From assembly GCA_944472155.2 (NCBI GenBank), contig OX235279.1, positions 154,464,199 through 154,528,198 on the forward strand: DNA of 64,000 nucleotides, read 5' to 3'. Both the position numbers and the translations under genes were made by a program. Source of the DNA: Trichobilharzia szidati. Taxonomy: Eukaryota > Platyhelminthes > Trematoda > Strigeidida > Schistosomatidae. Below, piece by piece: positions 47,110 to 59,537 of the stretch. Below the pieces are notes generated by a model. That model ran no database searches and was not told where the DNA came from. It saw nothing but the letters and a program-made list of their open reading frames with translations. Within the stretch, counting starts at the first letter, position 1, and the number at the start of each line of letters is the position of its first letter.

Positions 47110-47560
47110 ACTGGAGAACAAACCACCACCTGCTGTTTTGTCCTCCCATAGTTTGGGACTCTTCAGAAGTAAGAGCCCATTACTCTACCAGCCATCAAAC
47201 CACCCAGGAGCTTCAGGATACGATGCGAGGCAATTAACCTTTCAGCCGCTTAGATGAACTACAGTGGTCAGCCCATGAATTCTAACTTCTGTAGACTCAT
47301 GATATATATAGTCACCACCCCACAGTCATTGAATCCACCTAGGACTTCAAGCAACTTCATTCTATGGTCAGCCAACATTGACCACTAGATTAACTTTCAA
47401 GTGATGGTTTGTGGGTATCAATCCTGAGATCAATCAGATCTCTGATAGGTTCATCCGAAGTGTCCAAAACTTGAAGGACGAAAAAGTTATTCTGTAATAC
47501 TCCAGTATGGGTTTCCAATGGTTCTATAATTGACGTGTAAGCCACTTTTGGATCAGTCTT
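47110..47560. mobile_element. Inverted hammerhead SINE dimer
   Basis: The left half is on the minus strand, with a hammerhead region at 47181-47122 (CTGAAGA, GTCCCAAAC ... GGAC, then AAAAC for GAAAC). The right half is on the plus strand, decayed, with GGACGAAAAAG at 47483 and the tail phrase GGTTTCCAATGGTTCT. Confidence 0.6.
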
Positions 47561-47609
47561 AAAGCAAGATTAGTAGGCAAATAAAAATATTATGTGACAA
47601 AGTGAAAAG

Positions 47610-47920
47610 TTCGAAAACTCCCAGAAGTTAGAATTCTTTCTTCTCTGGCTCCATACTGAAGACCAGATGGCCAGTTGACTAGAAAGGATTAGGAAGCAAC
47701 AAAGATTTCTGCTAGGCAACGGATCAACCAATAACCTATTGCTCAATAAATAAGTCGAAGAAAATGAGGGTAGATAGATCGGATGCAAGTAGTGGAAACC
47801 ATTATGGAACATTGAGCGCCAAGTCATCGAATAGAATTCGAATGAGGAAAGGAGGGCTGAGTGTCCGAGGGGACTGTGAGGAGATAGTGCGGGGAGAAAA
47901 TGAGAGTTTATCGGCACTCA
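47610..47920 (+). mobile_element. RTE-like C-terminal relic
   Basis: The plus strand from GGCTCCATACTGAAGACCAGATGG follows the RTE tail (SILKTRWPV ...) and continues to text equivalent to RRSCEE. Open frames over it are chance leftovers of this element. Confidence 0.55.
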
Positions 47921-48539
47921 TGGGGACAAAAAGAGACGACTGCAGTGAACAGGTCTTATTTAAATTCATAAATGTACGCACAACTGTACAGCTTGATAAT
48001 AAATTCGTTGAGGAGAAAAAAAGAGTCTCTTTTTTGCAATTATTTCCTTTTCGTCGTTATACTACTCACAGGAGGATTTTGAGTATACAGAAAAAGCACG
48101 GGAAAGCAATAGAAATCGTAGTACGAAACAGACTTGAATTAGGTAGAATTTGTATGACTGGATCTAAGTGGGCTTTCTCCTTTGAACTTGGAAATAGCAT
48201 TCCGGTGTTTAGATCACTTCGATTAGGTTAGATAGCAAGTGTGACTGGTTGATGTGAGCACTTTCCTCCAACTAATTATGTCAATCAGTGAGTAGTATAT
48301 AGTGTCACACTCAACAGATTTTCTTATCTATATCACTGATCGCTTTGCAAACTTATTATCTTCATTCAGTGCCAAAACACTGTGAAGAAAATTAATGGTT
48401 GAAAAAAAGTTGTCAGAAAAAAATAATCATTTGTCTTAGAATTCAGACTTTTGTGCTCTTTTGTATGTGAGTGTTGATATACATTGTGTTGGTTAAGAGT
48501 TTACGAAATATTGATTTTTTGATTCAAACATTATACATA

Positions 48540-49015
48540 TAGTGTGTTAGCGGTTTACTGGTAGAGTCTCAGGTTTGATTCTCAACCGCTGATGCACTTC
48601 TTTGACCATAGATGTTTATGTTCTACCTCTTCTTGTTAGTTAAGCGGTATAATATGGTGAGTAATATTGAGGAGCTTAGATGTGGTGTTAGGTGGTAAAG
48701 AGGATAAGTCAGTCGATGAGGTTGTGAAGCAGCTACATTGGTTCAGACGGCTAGGACAACATGTGTTGCACATGTCAATCCATCATCTTCCTTGACGAGC
48801 GATGACAGCTGCTGATATAGGATAAGGGTGATCAGACCAAAATCTGTCATTAATCCATGAAATCTTTGTTATTTGCTTTGAATAAACCACTTAGGTTAGT
48901 GTAGGTAGATTGCCTGGAGGGTTGGGATCCTCGAGATGCTTAGATCCAGTGATGGCTTGAGACTTTTGGTAATGATATGGCTCAAAGTCGTCCTCATTGT
49001 TAATCATAATATTTT
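48540..49015 (+). mobile_element. SINE fragment followed by SR2-like relic
   Basis: 48545-48600 has A- and B-box-like text (AGCGGTTTACTGGTAGAG, GGTTTGATTCTC). 48640-49010 is the SR2-like C-terminal relic (WFRRLGQHVLHMSIHHLP-like coding). Confidence 0.5.
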
Positions 49016-49019
49016 TTAA

Positions 49020-49670
49020 ATTATTTTTCAAACCTCCCACCGTGATGTATGCACTACTCACAAGACTTATCAGTAGTATATAAAGAGATGTTCATCTGAC
49101 CGAAGATACCAAATAGAAGAGGGATAAATTAGACATCAAAGAAAGTGAATGAACCATTTTTGTGGTAAAACATGGGAAAGGCGAAAGAAGACTGAAAACA
49201 CGGTACGAAGGGTAGCAGTAACACAACATGGAAGACCTGTGCAAATAGTGATTTTTATATAAGGTGTACATGATTTCCTCATTTAGAGATATCAGATTCC
49301 AAATAAACATTCCGTTACCAAGTCCCTTGTCTTCTACTGCTACACTACCATTACAGTTTTACTCTTTCTGTGACTCTGATGTCTCAACTGGATTGACTGT
49401 CATTCAGTTTCAACTGAACTTCTCATCTACTCAGTCGTGTGAATTACATCATGTCCCTCAATCCGCTTATTCACTTTTATTTCAGTTTCTACCCTGTCTG
49501 GGAATGATATCACTGGAAACAAGGAGTAACTGTCGTCTCTGAGTACCTTTTCTTTTAAATGTAGTGCGGGCCTTAGACTCTGTTCCAGTGATAGCTCAAT
49601 GGTGTATGCAACCGTGTGTTGCAATCTGATGATCCTAAGATGACTCGACCTCTATAAGTGGTGGTGGGTA
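49020..49670. other. Upstream flank without recognised element
   Basis: No host exon or element domain recognised. Overlapping short open frames on both strands look like chance. Confidence 0.35.
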
Positions 49671-49671
49671 T

Positions 49672-49760
49672 GTACCGCTTTATTGATGAGTCCCGAGCAA
49701 GAAGGAGGACGAAACATCTGTTCAGTACTCCCTATCGCTATCTCTCTAACTGATATTTCT
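49672..49760 (+). ncRNA. Hammerhead motif relic, second class
   Basis: TTGATGA (C3 replaced by T), then GTCCCGAG ... GGAGGAC as stem II, GAAAC intact, and CAGTACTCC as stem I 3' side. The cleavage triplet appears as GTT. Confidence 0.5.
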
Positions 49761-50229
49761 GCCAGTCGGTGATTACTCTTGAAGAACAATTAGCACACCA
49801 ACTAAGTATGAGAGTAACCAACCAGTCAGGTCAAAAGTTCAAATGATCATATATCATATCATCGGAAATTAATTAAAACAAATGCCATCACGTAATAATA
49901 ATAATAATTTAAAACAATTAGTCTTTGCAACAAATTTGGATAATGTTATTATTAAAAGATGGCATTTTGAAAAAGTGTTCCTGGCCAAATCATAATGCCA
50001 AAATAAGACTTTGTTTTTACGAGTTCGGCACGCAAAGGTGACAGATACTACCGCTGAAGTAATCAAAAAAGTCATCTACCTAAGTGTACAGTGAAACTTC
50101 TATTATTTGATGATCATAACTTATAAGCATCTGGTATTCTTCGGAGATAAAGTATGATTTCGCAGTGTATTCAGAATAAACTACCGCTTATAATATGAAC
50201 AGTCAGTCCGTATTACTTCTACATTGGCC

Positions 50230-50700
50230 ATTCAGGGATAAATATTTAAGGGTGTTGGACAGCTGTTTTGTCGCAGTTTGGGAATCCTTAGCAGTACGCA
50301 CCCCCTAGGGTTTGAACCCACGACCTTCCGGTTATGATGCGACTTCGTAGGCCATTCAGACACTGGGAACCGATCCAATGGGCCATGAATTATAACTTCT
50401 GCCAACTCGTTAAATATATTTAGCGCAACCACCAGCCAGTGTCACAAGCGAGAAGTCATAACCGGTAGGGTCTAAAAAGTTAAACAAGAAGACAGTTACT
50501 CGTCTGTTACACTGGCTGGCATCTGCGCTAAATATACGTCACAAATTGGCGATAGGTGCGTACTAATGAAGGGCCCCGCTATAGGAGGACGAAACAGGTG
50601 TCCAGCACTCCATGTCTGGTTTTCAAATAATCATCTAACCGATAACAGCGCATGATGAAATCTTGAAACTAATCGAATTCCCGCAAATCAACACTGGATT
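50230..50700. mobile_element. Inverted hammerhead SINE dimer
   Basis: The minus-strand half has a hammerhead region at 50305-50250 and a head at 50310-50400. The plus-strand half has GGAGGACGAAAC at 50585 and CAGCACTCC at 50604. The junction itself contains an inverted pair (ATTTAGCGCA near 50418, TGCGCTAAAT near 50525). Confidence 0.65.
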
Positions 50701-50939
50701 AATATTTATCTATTTTTCGTTTTGTTTATTTAGTTAATCTATGTACCCATCTGTTATTATTAATTTTATTATTATTGCTACTACTATTCTCATCATGAAC
50801 ACTTTCCGGGTGTTATTTAGCTTGTCCCCTCTTTATTATTTTAAATCAATATATTATTTTGGTAATGTTAAAATCTATCTATCTCATCAAAATCCCTACA
50901 TCTTGTCACGTAATGTTTTTGTAGTTGATAGTTAATTAA

Positions 50940-51184
50940 TTCTTTTAATTTTACACGATTTACCAAAATCTATACATCCTGTTAAATATATCGCGTAATA
51001 TAAATATATATATATTGCATAACCTCTTTTATTGTTGTTTGATTTTAACAATTATGATTAAAGTCACAAATATTTCAAGTAGCAGAATCTACACATCAGA
51101 CCACAGGAAAAGAAAGGCAAAAAGTTGGTTGTAGCGAAGAAAATTGTTTACTGAAGATCTTTACGTTATGTCAACCATTATATA

Positions 51185-51229
<45 letters not shown>

Positions 51230-51930
51230 GACATAGTCTGTTTTGTCAATTGATACTGGAGTGTCACCACAAATCAAAAAACATTTTATTCATTTGGTTC
51301 CGCTGATAAATTTCGATAAAGAAAGAAAGACCAAATTAACATTACAAGATGACATCATCATTTGGTTTCACAGATCCTCATTATATGCGACAGACTACCT
51401 GAAATTAAAATAGTCATAAATAACGGTAACAAAATACTTCAGTGATTGGATGGTAGTTTTAGTATTAGTACTAGTAGTATTAGTAGTAGTAGTAGTATGA
51501 TAATTTCAACATAGAAAAGGAGAAGTGGGGTAAGACAGAAAACAGAGAAATCCAGTACACAAACAGTGTTAGCCTACAAGTTAGCATATCAAAACCAGAA
51601 GATTTTCGAGCGTATCAAATCACATAGCAAGAAACTTAAGTCTGAAAGGAAGCAGATATTCTCAAATTAGAATAATTGACAGACACCATTCAAACATTAA
51701 AGTATATCATTGCCATGCTTTTTAACTAGTTATAATTTTGCGTAGTTTATAGCAGCTGATGAAGATCTGTTAAATAAAACGATAACATCAATTTATAAGC
51801 CTTAACTCAGCCATTCCCTCTTTATTGAAACAAAAATTTCATTAGTATTTCACAGTATTTTCTTAGGTATTCAAACGTCCTCTATTTAAATTTCCTTGTA
51901 GAATATAAACAGTTTCTTAAAAACTCTAAT
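50940..51930. other. Upstream flank with TA repeats, no gene seen
   Basis: A compound TA run at 51179-51229 and TAG/AGT runs at 51460-51500. AT-rich text without supported coding. Confidence 0.4.
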
Positions 51931-51934
51931 ATAG

Positions 51935-52460
51935 ATGTATACACAGGCCAACACTTTTACTTCAGATCGCTATTGGTCATCGTCTCATATCCTGTGGATT
52001 TATAAGCACAGGATTTATCGCCTGACCTATTACATAATAAGGGAGATGAGACTGTTCGGAATCATAACTCAACCAATCCTCTTACAATTTATTGTTAATT
52101 CATGTACTCTGTTCATTTTTCTCCATTCTTCGCCATACTTGTTCTTCCCTAGACTTCTCAAGAAAGACTATGTCATAAATATTGCATAGAACAACACTGA
52201 AGGCCGTGATCAGAGTCGGTGGTGTGTGTGCGTCCTTCATTCAGCTGACTGACATTGGGCTTGTGGATATGCACTTCAATTCCTGCAAGCAGTTGGCTAA
52301 AGTTATCTTGTCTGATAGTGGACATCCTCTCCACTTAGTTGAAGCCTTTTCCTTGTATATGTATATATATGTATATATATATATACATATATATAGTGGC
52401 CTGTTAAAAGCTTCAGCAAATAAAAACCCACATCATTTTATCCCAATATAATTTTTCCTA
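51935..52460 (+). mobile_element. CR1-like relic, RT C-terminal
   Basis: Two plus-strand frames (IITQPILLQFIVNS; then TTLKAVIRVGGVCASFIQLT and KVILSDSGHPLHLVEAF) correspond to the CR1 end at 15.0-15.4 kb. A TA microsatellite at 52360 cuts it off. Confidence 0.65.
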
Positions 52461-52729
52461 TTCACTTTGTTTCATTCAAAAAAAATTTGACCTCAGACAG
52501 TGGTACTGTTTACTGCCAGCGAGTATTTTGTCAAAATATCTACAACCTGTGGGCTTGCAAGTTTACGTTTAAGCATTGTGTTTTTGTGGACTAGCTCACA
52601 GTATCTCCCAAAAATATATGATGAGGTAGCTAAGCTGTTGATGATACCTTTTTTAAAACAAGCTGACTACCGATGCCTTGGGAAATAAATCTAAGAACCT
52701 GGTTACAGCTTTGAATTATTCAAGGGAGG

Positions 52730-52960
52730 GCGTGTCACGCGTTTATCGAAGGAGAAAAAGAAGAAATATGATAATGAATTGGTTTGCGCTTCAGATCAGA
52801 CAGCATTTCGTCAAGTGATCTAATACTCATTACTACTTTCCTTTTGAAGATCCTTGATGAAGAGAAAATTTGTATGATAAACATCGCTGAAAAATTCTGT
52901 ACATTATTTACAAACTGTCCAGAATAAAACTATTATTATTATAATAATATAAGAGACAAT
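52730..52960 (+). repeat. Dispersed repeat, partner of 26970-27150
   Basis: Shared phrases GATGAAGAGAAAAT, ATCGCTGAAAAATTCT and an ending in TATTATTATT. Probably the 3' end of an unassigned retroelement. Confidence 0.5.
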
Positions 52961-53629
52961 CATTCAGTGCACTAAGTGAATACGTGGAGTCACCTAGTTC
53001 ACTTGCCATACGATTTGAGAACACAAAATTCGGAGAAGAGATCCTTTTCAATGAATTTATCATAAACCTGGATAATGATATATATATATATTATATATTA
53101 TAAATATATAATTCGAAAAATTACAAAGATCACAACCAAAACTGTTTTAGTCGCTAATGCATTTTACGAGGAGATTCTATTCTTCAGCGATAGTAAGCAG
53201 TCTTCCTGAAAGCTTTAGTGCATCAGAAATGGAAACTAATGGTAATAATCACTTTATATGGAATGGAATTTTTAACCTTTTTTACATATTGCAGAGGTTG
53301 GGCTTCTTTAGTAAATTAGTACATACATAAAAATTTTTAAAAAAATACGAGACAAGATAAATGGACAGATTTATCTCTATACTGATAATAAACACCTCAA
53401 AAAGATGAACAAACACTCTTCACAAAATCTGAATTCCATAAATTCTCAAGTCAAGCACGCGAAAATTCTTCCACAGCAAAGGCAGAGGTTCGATTCTCGA
53501 CCCTATAACTCTTTTCCAAAAAACCTCACCTATCGTTTATAAGCTACTTGTAAGTGGATAATAAGGAAAATAACAAAGTCCTATACGTGATCTACACAAA
53601 CTGGTTCGTTCACATCATGTCTGCAGCAC

Positions 53630-54540
53630 AGAGAAAGACACTGAAACAGAAACAAAATCAAGCACAAAATACCTTGGAATAGTTCTATCCAACGATCTTT
53701 CTTCATCATCCCATACATTGTCAATTCCTAGGAAAATGTTTCGTCTAACCTACTACCACTATTAAGAAGTTAAGACAATCGAGTATCAGTTTCCGCATCG
53801 ACGTTTGCAGTTCGTTAACTCTTGCACCCTACCTGTTGTTCCTTATTGCTTCCTCACCCTGAATCTCTCCAGAGCTTCTCAAAAAGGAATGTGTCATATT
53901 TCCAAGGGTATTTAAGGTTGTCAGAGGGACAAGTGATGCGCCAACTGGTGTGTGTCAGCTCGTTACTCTCATAGTCGACAGACATCTGAAGTCATGTGAG
54001 AAATGGGTGAAAGGCATATCGTCGGACTCTCAACACCCTCACTACTTACACCTCTCTCCGCCTTCATCTCATCAGGTAGGACTAGAAGTCATTATAAAAG
54101 ATTGTATGCTGGCACAAGTAGGTACGAAATATCAACGATACTATATTTGGCCTGCTCGCGTTCTATGTGACAGTGGTTATGTTCAACGTGAAACTTATAA
54201 CAACCTACTATGTTAATTAGCAAAATAAACGGCTCTTTTATCTCATTCTATATGTTACATATCGTGACGCCATTTCATTAATTTTATAACTTTAGTTATT
54301 ATCATTATAATTACTACTATTTTATACCTTTTGTACGTTTTTGACTTTAAAGTTACTGCTAACGCCAAAAAGTTACTGTTGTCAGTTTTGGTTACCTATA
54401 CCACGTAATACTTTTTGTTGTTGAGTAAATTATATGCAAGTGTCCACCAGATGTTGAAAATTCCACACTATATCAAAAGTACTATTTTTGGAATAAAGCA
54501 GGTCATTACTATAACAAGTTTTATTATTATTAGCATTATT
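53630..54540 (+). mobile_element. CR1-like relic with 3' end
   Basis: Broken frames: NTLE then SSHPIHC; IKKLRQS; LLKKECVIFPRVFKVVRGTS; LVTLIVDRHLKSCEKWVKGI. The 3' end is a TGGAATAAAG-like signal at 54489 and an ATT run. Confidence 0.65.
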
Positions 54541-54559
54541 GAAGATTTAAGGGTAAAAA

Positions 54560-56780
54560 TCAAAAATACAAAAATGAATATTACAAAACAATGACTCACC
54601 CATTTTCAATGATTTCTCAGTGGTTTTAGTAAAAGTTCAATTTGTTCCAATTAAAGGTTCTGTTTTTTTAGTGGAAATGTAATCGAAGAAAGTCTAAGTC
54701 GAAATTTGATAAGAAGTGTATTTTGTTGTGTGTTGTATTGCGATGATGATGTCCAGAGGACAGAAATATTCGAAAGAAAGTTCCTCTCTGTGTTTTTCAG
54801 TGTATGTTGGTGTATGTATATAGTTTCCTAATGGTTTGTATTCCTAATTATATGTTTATTGATTTTCTTCCCTTATGCTGTCCTTGTTATCGCAGTACTG
54901 CTCATCAGAGGCCGAAATAACGCTGAGTAAGAGAAGCAGAGGAAGGAGGAGTAGGACGGAGAAAAAACTCAGAAGAACAGCTTCGAAGACTAAAGAAACT
55001 CAGATGGAAACTAGTAGAGAATGCCTACTAGTGATTTCCTTACTGACTGATTGACTGAGATAAGTTCTCTTTATGTATGAGCAGGCAAAATGTGGAATAG
55101 AGGAGGATGGATAGCAGATATGTATAGTGATGAGTGGATGTTGAGCACTCAGCGTCTCGATTGGTCTATGTATCTATGTATACTGTATGTATATGAATAA
55201 TCCCCTCCACTGGATTCTGAATTTGATTATCGAAAAGCCAAAAAATATACACGATAAAATCACCACAGTAGAGTAGAGTACACCAGAGCTCTCTAAGACA
55301 CAAATATTCACTCTTCTGGCAATTAGAAAAAAGTATGAATGCACTGCTCAAAACAAAACTTCCATCAGTTTTATAGACTAAATAGTATATTTATTTTATA
55401 TATATACAAATATGCGTACACTTCTTGTAATAGAAATCAGTCCTTTTTTCATTTTGTGTGTTTGTGTGCTCGTATATATGTGTGTGTGTGTCTGTATGTA
55501 TGTGTTGGCTAACTGGCTGTCTAGCTAGCTTTTATCTCACAGTCAGTTAGGTAACTAACTAAGTAGGCAGGTAGATAGATATGTAAATTGATCGTAAACT
55601 TTTTCGGTACTGATCCGTTATTCACTCATTCATTACGAGAGCTTCTGTTCTGAGTTTTATTGATGTAATTTTCGTGCATTTGTGCTTCTTTGTATATGTG
55701 TGCGTGCATGTCTGCCCGCCTGCTTACCTGTCTACTTCCACTGAAGACAGTCAAAATAGCTCACCAACACACAACAAATGCATACACGCACACACAATGA
55801 GTTCAAAAATGTGCAGACTATTACATTCTTGAGTAACCAAAACATCCTCACCACCACCACCACCACCAAATTCGTACTCTGCCAAGATCATTACCTACCA
55901 ACCAACCAACCAACCTACTGGTCTCAAATAATAATAATAATAACAAAAAGAACAAGAATTAGTTAGTCTAAGAATTGTGCTCTTTTTGTATGTTTGTTGT
56001 GTGTGAGTAAGTCTGTTTGTTTGTTTGTATGCCTGTGTGTCGGAGGAAGGGGGTGAGAGTAGATAACACTACTAAAATTCAATACAAAATAAGACATTAT
56101 AATAACCATAAGAAGTAGAAGAGGCATGAGAGTGCACAAAGAGACTCAAAAGTATTTATTTGCGTGGGCGATTTGAATATTTCTTATTTTTAAAAGTAAT
56201 AGAATAATAAAATAAAATACAATTTGAATTTTGAATTTGAATTTTTGAACTTGAATACTTAAAATCATTTCTACCTTTTACTTAGTATTTTACTATTTGT
56301 TATTGCTATTAATTGGCATTATAATGAGTGAGTGAGGGTGGGAAAAAGAGAGACGAGAGAGAATAGGGTTCATTTGGTTCATTATAATTATGACATGTCT
56401 ATAACCTGAGCACTATGGGCACTGCTCATAATTATACCAGCACCTGTCATTACATATCCTTCAGACTCGATTTTCTGCGTTTCTTTTCGTACCTTCCCAT
56501 TCGTCATAAAAGTAGTAGTAGTAGAAGTAGTGTGCGATAGGTAGAATATTCCGAATACTTGGGAGTAAGACAGTTGCGTTTTGAATCATGCCTGTTGCAT
56601 CTGCATTCTCAGTTCATTCGATCAACAAAAATCCGAAAGAAGCTGTATTTTTAGTTTCACATGAAAATAGGACTTGATAGGATTGGCTGATTCAGTCCCA
56701 TGATTCCTGTAATATTCACGACACTGTGTGATGGAGAGTAAATCGAATGTTTCTTATCTAGCCATCACTTTCTCTTAAAA
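54560..56780. other. Upstream flank, microsatellite-rich, no gene seen
   Basis: Short runs of CA, CACCAC (55853-55868), AACC, TAA and GTA types. No element domain or host exon could be supported on either strand. Confidence 0.4.
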
Positions 56781-56789
56781 TCTCTGCTA

Positions 56790-57800
56790 GTCATAATCTC
56801 ATATCCTGTGGATTTATAAGCCGAAGATTTATCAAATAAAGTATGATTACGTTTCAATAGTTTACACACAATGATAAGTTTTCCTCTTGGTAGTATTTCG
56901 AGCAAAATTACTGCCCGTGCTCACACCACTGTTGGAATTGTTCTCTTTTCTATTTCGAATTAAAAAAGAAAACAAACTTGTCATTGTGTGTAAACTATTG
57001 AAATATAATTATACTTTATTTGATCTTTTCCACTGAAATTACTGACATTAAGAAGATTTATCGCCTGACCCATTACATAATAAGGGAGATGAGACTGTCC
57101 AGAATCATAACTCAACCAATCCTCTTACAATTCATTGTTAATTCATGTACTCTGTCCATTCTTCTCCACTCTTCATCACACCTTTTCTCCACCGGAATCC
57201 TGAAGAAAGACTATGTCATAGATATTGCGTAGAACAACACTGAAGGCCGTGATCAGAGTCGGTGGTGTGTGTGCGTCCTTCACTCAGCTGACTGACATTG
57301 GGCTTGTGGATATGCACTTGAATTCCTGCAAGCAGTTGGCTAAAGTTATCTTGTCTGATAGTGAACATCCTCTCCACTTAGTCGAAGCCTTTTCCTTGTA
57401 TGTCTTCGGAGGTGAAACGAGAAGAGACCTGACGAGAATTTGTGTTCGTACAGCTACTACATATGCAAATTCTACCACACCACCATATTTGGGACGGCTT
57501 TTGTGTGTGTGTGTGTGTGGAGAGGGAGAGAGAGAGAGACAAATGTCAGCAAGGAGCGTATAAACTTTCAAAATCAGTAAGTGAAGTGCAAAGTGAGAGG
57601 GAAGATTATTATCACGAGTAATATCTACGATATTATCTACTTATACTCCATTGCGTTTATTACTGGTATTTTTTTCTAAAATTGTGTATATACATCATTA
57701 TCGGAAGGAGTTGGATTGTTGCAATATGTATAAAACGCTGAAAATTCCATTCTTTATAATTATTATGATTTGGAATGAGGTGATCACTATTTTGCCTCAT
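56790..57800 (+). mobile_element. CR1-like relic containing a foldback insertion
   Basis: The same segment as 51935-52345, better preserved at the 3' side (VDMHLNSCKQLAKVILSDSE, then RRDLTRICVRTATTYANSTT) and with the 3' end at 57790. It is split by the insertion at 56834-57062. Confidence 0.68.
56834..57062. mobile_element. Foldback insertion with 52-bp arms
   Basis: 56831-56882 and 56973-57024 are reverse complements (ATCAAATAAAGTATGATTAC). AAGATTTATC occurs at 56824-56833 and 57053-57062 and may be a target duplication. The sister CR1 copy near 52010 lacks this insert. Confidence 0.7.
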
Positions 57801-58094
57801 TTCATTGATAATGGTTACAACAAACGATTGAAGAAATTCCCTGAAGGTTATCTCTGATGAGTTGTATTAAAGAACCTTTAGAAGGTGAATTTAATCCAGC
57901 CTTTTCCACATAGCTAAAGCTATGCAGTGGGGTTGGATTCTAAAGAAGAATCCTAATCATTTTCATCAAGGAAAAGACCCTTTTTCACGTTTGCATCTCT
58001 TTTGACCTAGCTGGATAAATTCCATCTGAAACTTTCAGTCCTGGCTGATTCACCATTTTCCTAAGTAAATTTATTATATTTATTTAAAGTTTGA

Positions 58095-58560
58095 TTTCAA
58101 GATTTCAACATGAACTGACATCGGTTAGAGAAAACCAGTCATGGCATGGAGTACTGAACAGCTGTTCATTCCATCCTCCTGGTGCTGGACTCTTCATCAG
58201 TATGCACCCCACTGTCAGGGTTTGAGCCCAGGACCTCCTATTTACAAGTTGAGCGATCTCGCAAACCACTAAGCCATTGGGACCCGATCCAGTGATCAGC
58301 TCATGAATTCTTACTTCTGCCGATTGACAATATAGCCTGACCACTAGCCAATTTCATTAGTGAGTATTCGTCTTCACGCTTGACTTGCTGTACCCCACTT
58401 GTCCTGTTTTTGAACCCCAGTGAGTGCTTAATGCTGTAGAGTCGTAAACTAGGACGAATTATATGTCCAGCATTCACTGCCTATTTTTCCAATGGTCCCC
58501 TAACTGATTTCAGCTCATGATGAATTCCTGAAATCAATGAAATCTCTTCAAGTCAACACT
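58095..58560. mobile_element. Inverted hammerhead SINE dimer
   Basis: Minus half: tail at 58100, hammerhead region at 58210-58149, head at 58220-58300. Plus half: CTGTAGA, GTCGTAAACTAGGAC, GAATT and GTC at 58433-58468. Junction and halves match 36830-37260 throughout. Confidence 0.72.
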
Positions 58561-59099
58561 TGAAATTCTGATTTATCTATCCACTCCACCTTAAATATTA
58601 TGTAACTTCTAAAATTTTGAACTTATTTATTTGTTGAACTGTTTTTTATAATCATGTTACTACCTACATCAAATTCTGATACTTATGTTATTATTGGCCT
58701 TATTATTATTATGGCTATTATTATTATAGATCAGTTTATAGAAAGCTGACATTGAACGGTCGGATGACAAATTTCTACAGCTGGTTGCCCGCTGGTCAAA
58801 AAGGAAACGTGATCTGATCACTTGCCACTTGCACCTTCAGCTGATATATAGTTCTCTTACTGTGAAGGAAGAGTTAAGTCTTTCACGAAAAATCCTAATG
58901 GAGACAGTTAAAACCCTACCAAACGTGACTTACCGTCTGTAACTGAGAAAATAACTGTCAACAACATCCTTGAAAGAAGGATCTCACTATCCTCACTGAA
59001 AAAGACATTCACTGCTACGGCATCATCTAGCAGATCATTACTGTTCATCAATAACCTATGGAACAAGATCCCACAGTCGATCAACTCTATATATACGTT

Positions 59100-59300
59100 T
59101 ATCAATTCAGGTGCTTGTGTGGAGCTAGTTATATCAATTGTTTGACCCGAGTTTTGTCCAAAAGGATTCAAGAACACTGACTTTTCTTGGTGGTTACGAA
59201 GAGGTGGAAAGGGGTCTATAGGAATCGCAATCGTTGAATATCCGGTCAATATTGGTTACCCTGTCTCTATAGCCTCTTCTTTTAAAGTTATCTGTAAGGT
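59100..59300 (+). mobile_element. Penelope-like GIY-YIG relic
   Basis: A plus-strand frame reads CLCGASYINCLTRVLSKRIQ then EH: Cys-x-Cys-Gly ... Tyr-Ile-(Asn for Gly) ... Arg-Ile-x-Glu-His. It sits just upstream of the RTE element. The 58740-59100 text before it may be another RT tail. Confidence 0.6.
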
Positions 59301-59537
59301 GAAAACTAAATTGCCCAAATCACTCCGTACTATCTAACTTATCTATTGTACTGATGGACCTTTGGCCGTCGAAATGGAAAAGCTAGATCACTGAATGCAC
59401 TGTTCATTCAAACTCTTCAACTTTCATAGTCTTAATCCGTTTGTGGTAAAGCATGATAATCCCTAACCCCGCCTAGATTACTAGGTCACTAGTATTCTAG
59501 CCGGTCCCAAGCCCGGATAAAGAGGGAGGGTTGGGGC

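Noticed and set aside
47764..48231. 155-codon plus-strand frame
   Set aside because: Its first half follows the decayed RTE C-terminal region and the second half has no similarity or composition suggesting a gene.
51179..51229. CRISPR-like or structured array
   Set aside because: Plain TA microsatellite with no unique spacers, in a eukaryotic genome.
54592..54665. Possible minus-strand exon with donor GTGAGT
   Set aside because: All three frames have a stop between the only plausible acceptor and the donor.
58908..59249. Minus-strand 113-codon frame with a GTAAGT-like donor, considered as an upstream plakin exon
   Set aside because: The plus strand of this region reads as retroelement C-terminal and GIY-YIG text (for example CLCGASYIN), and the minus frame has no plakin-like features.
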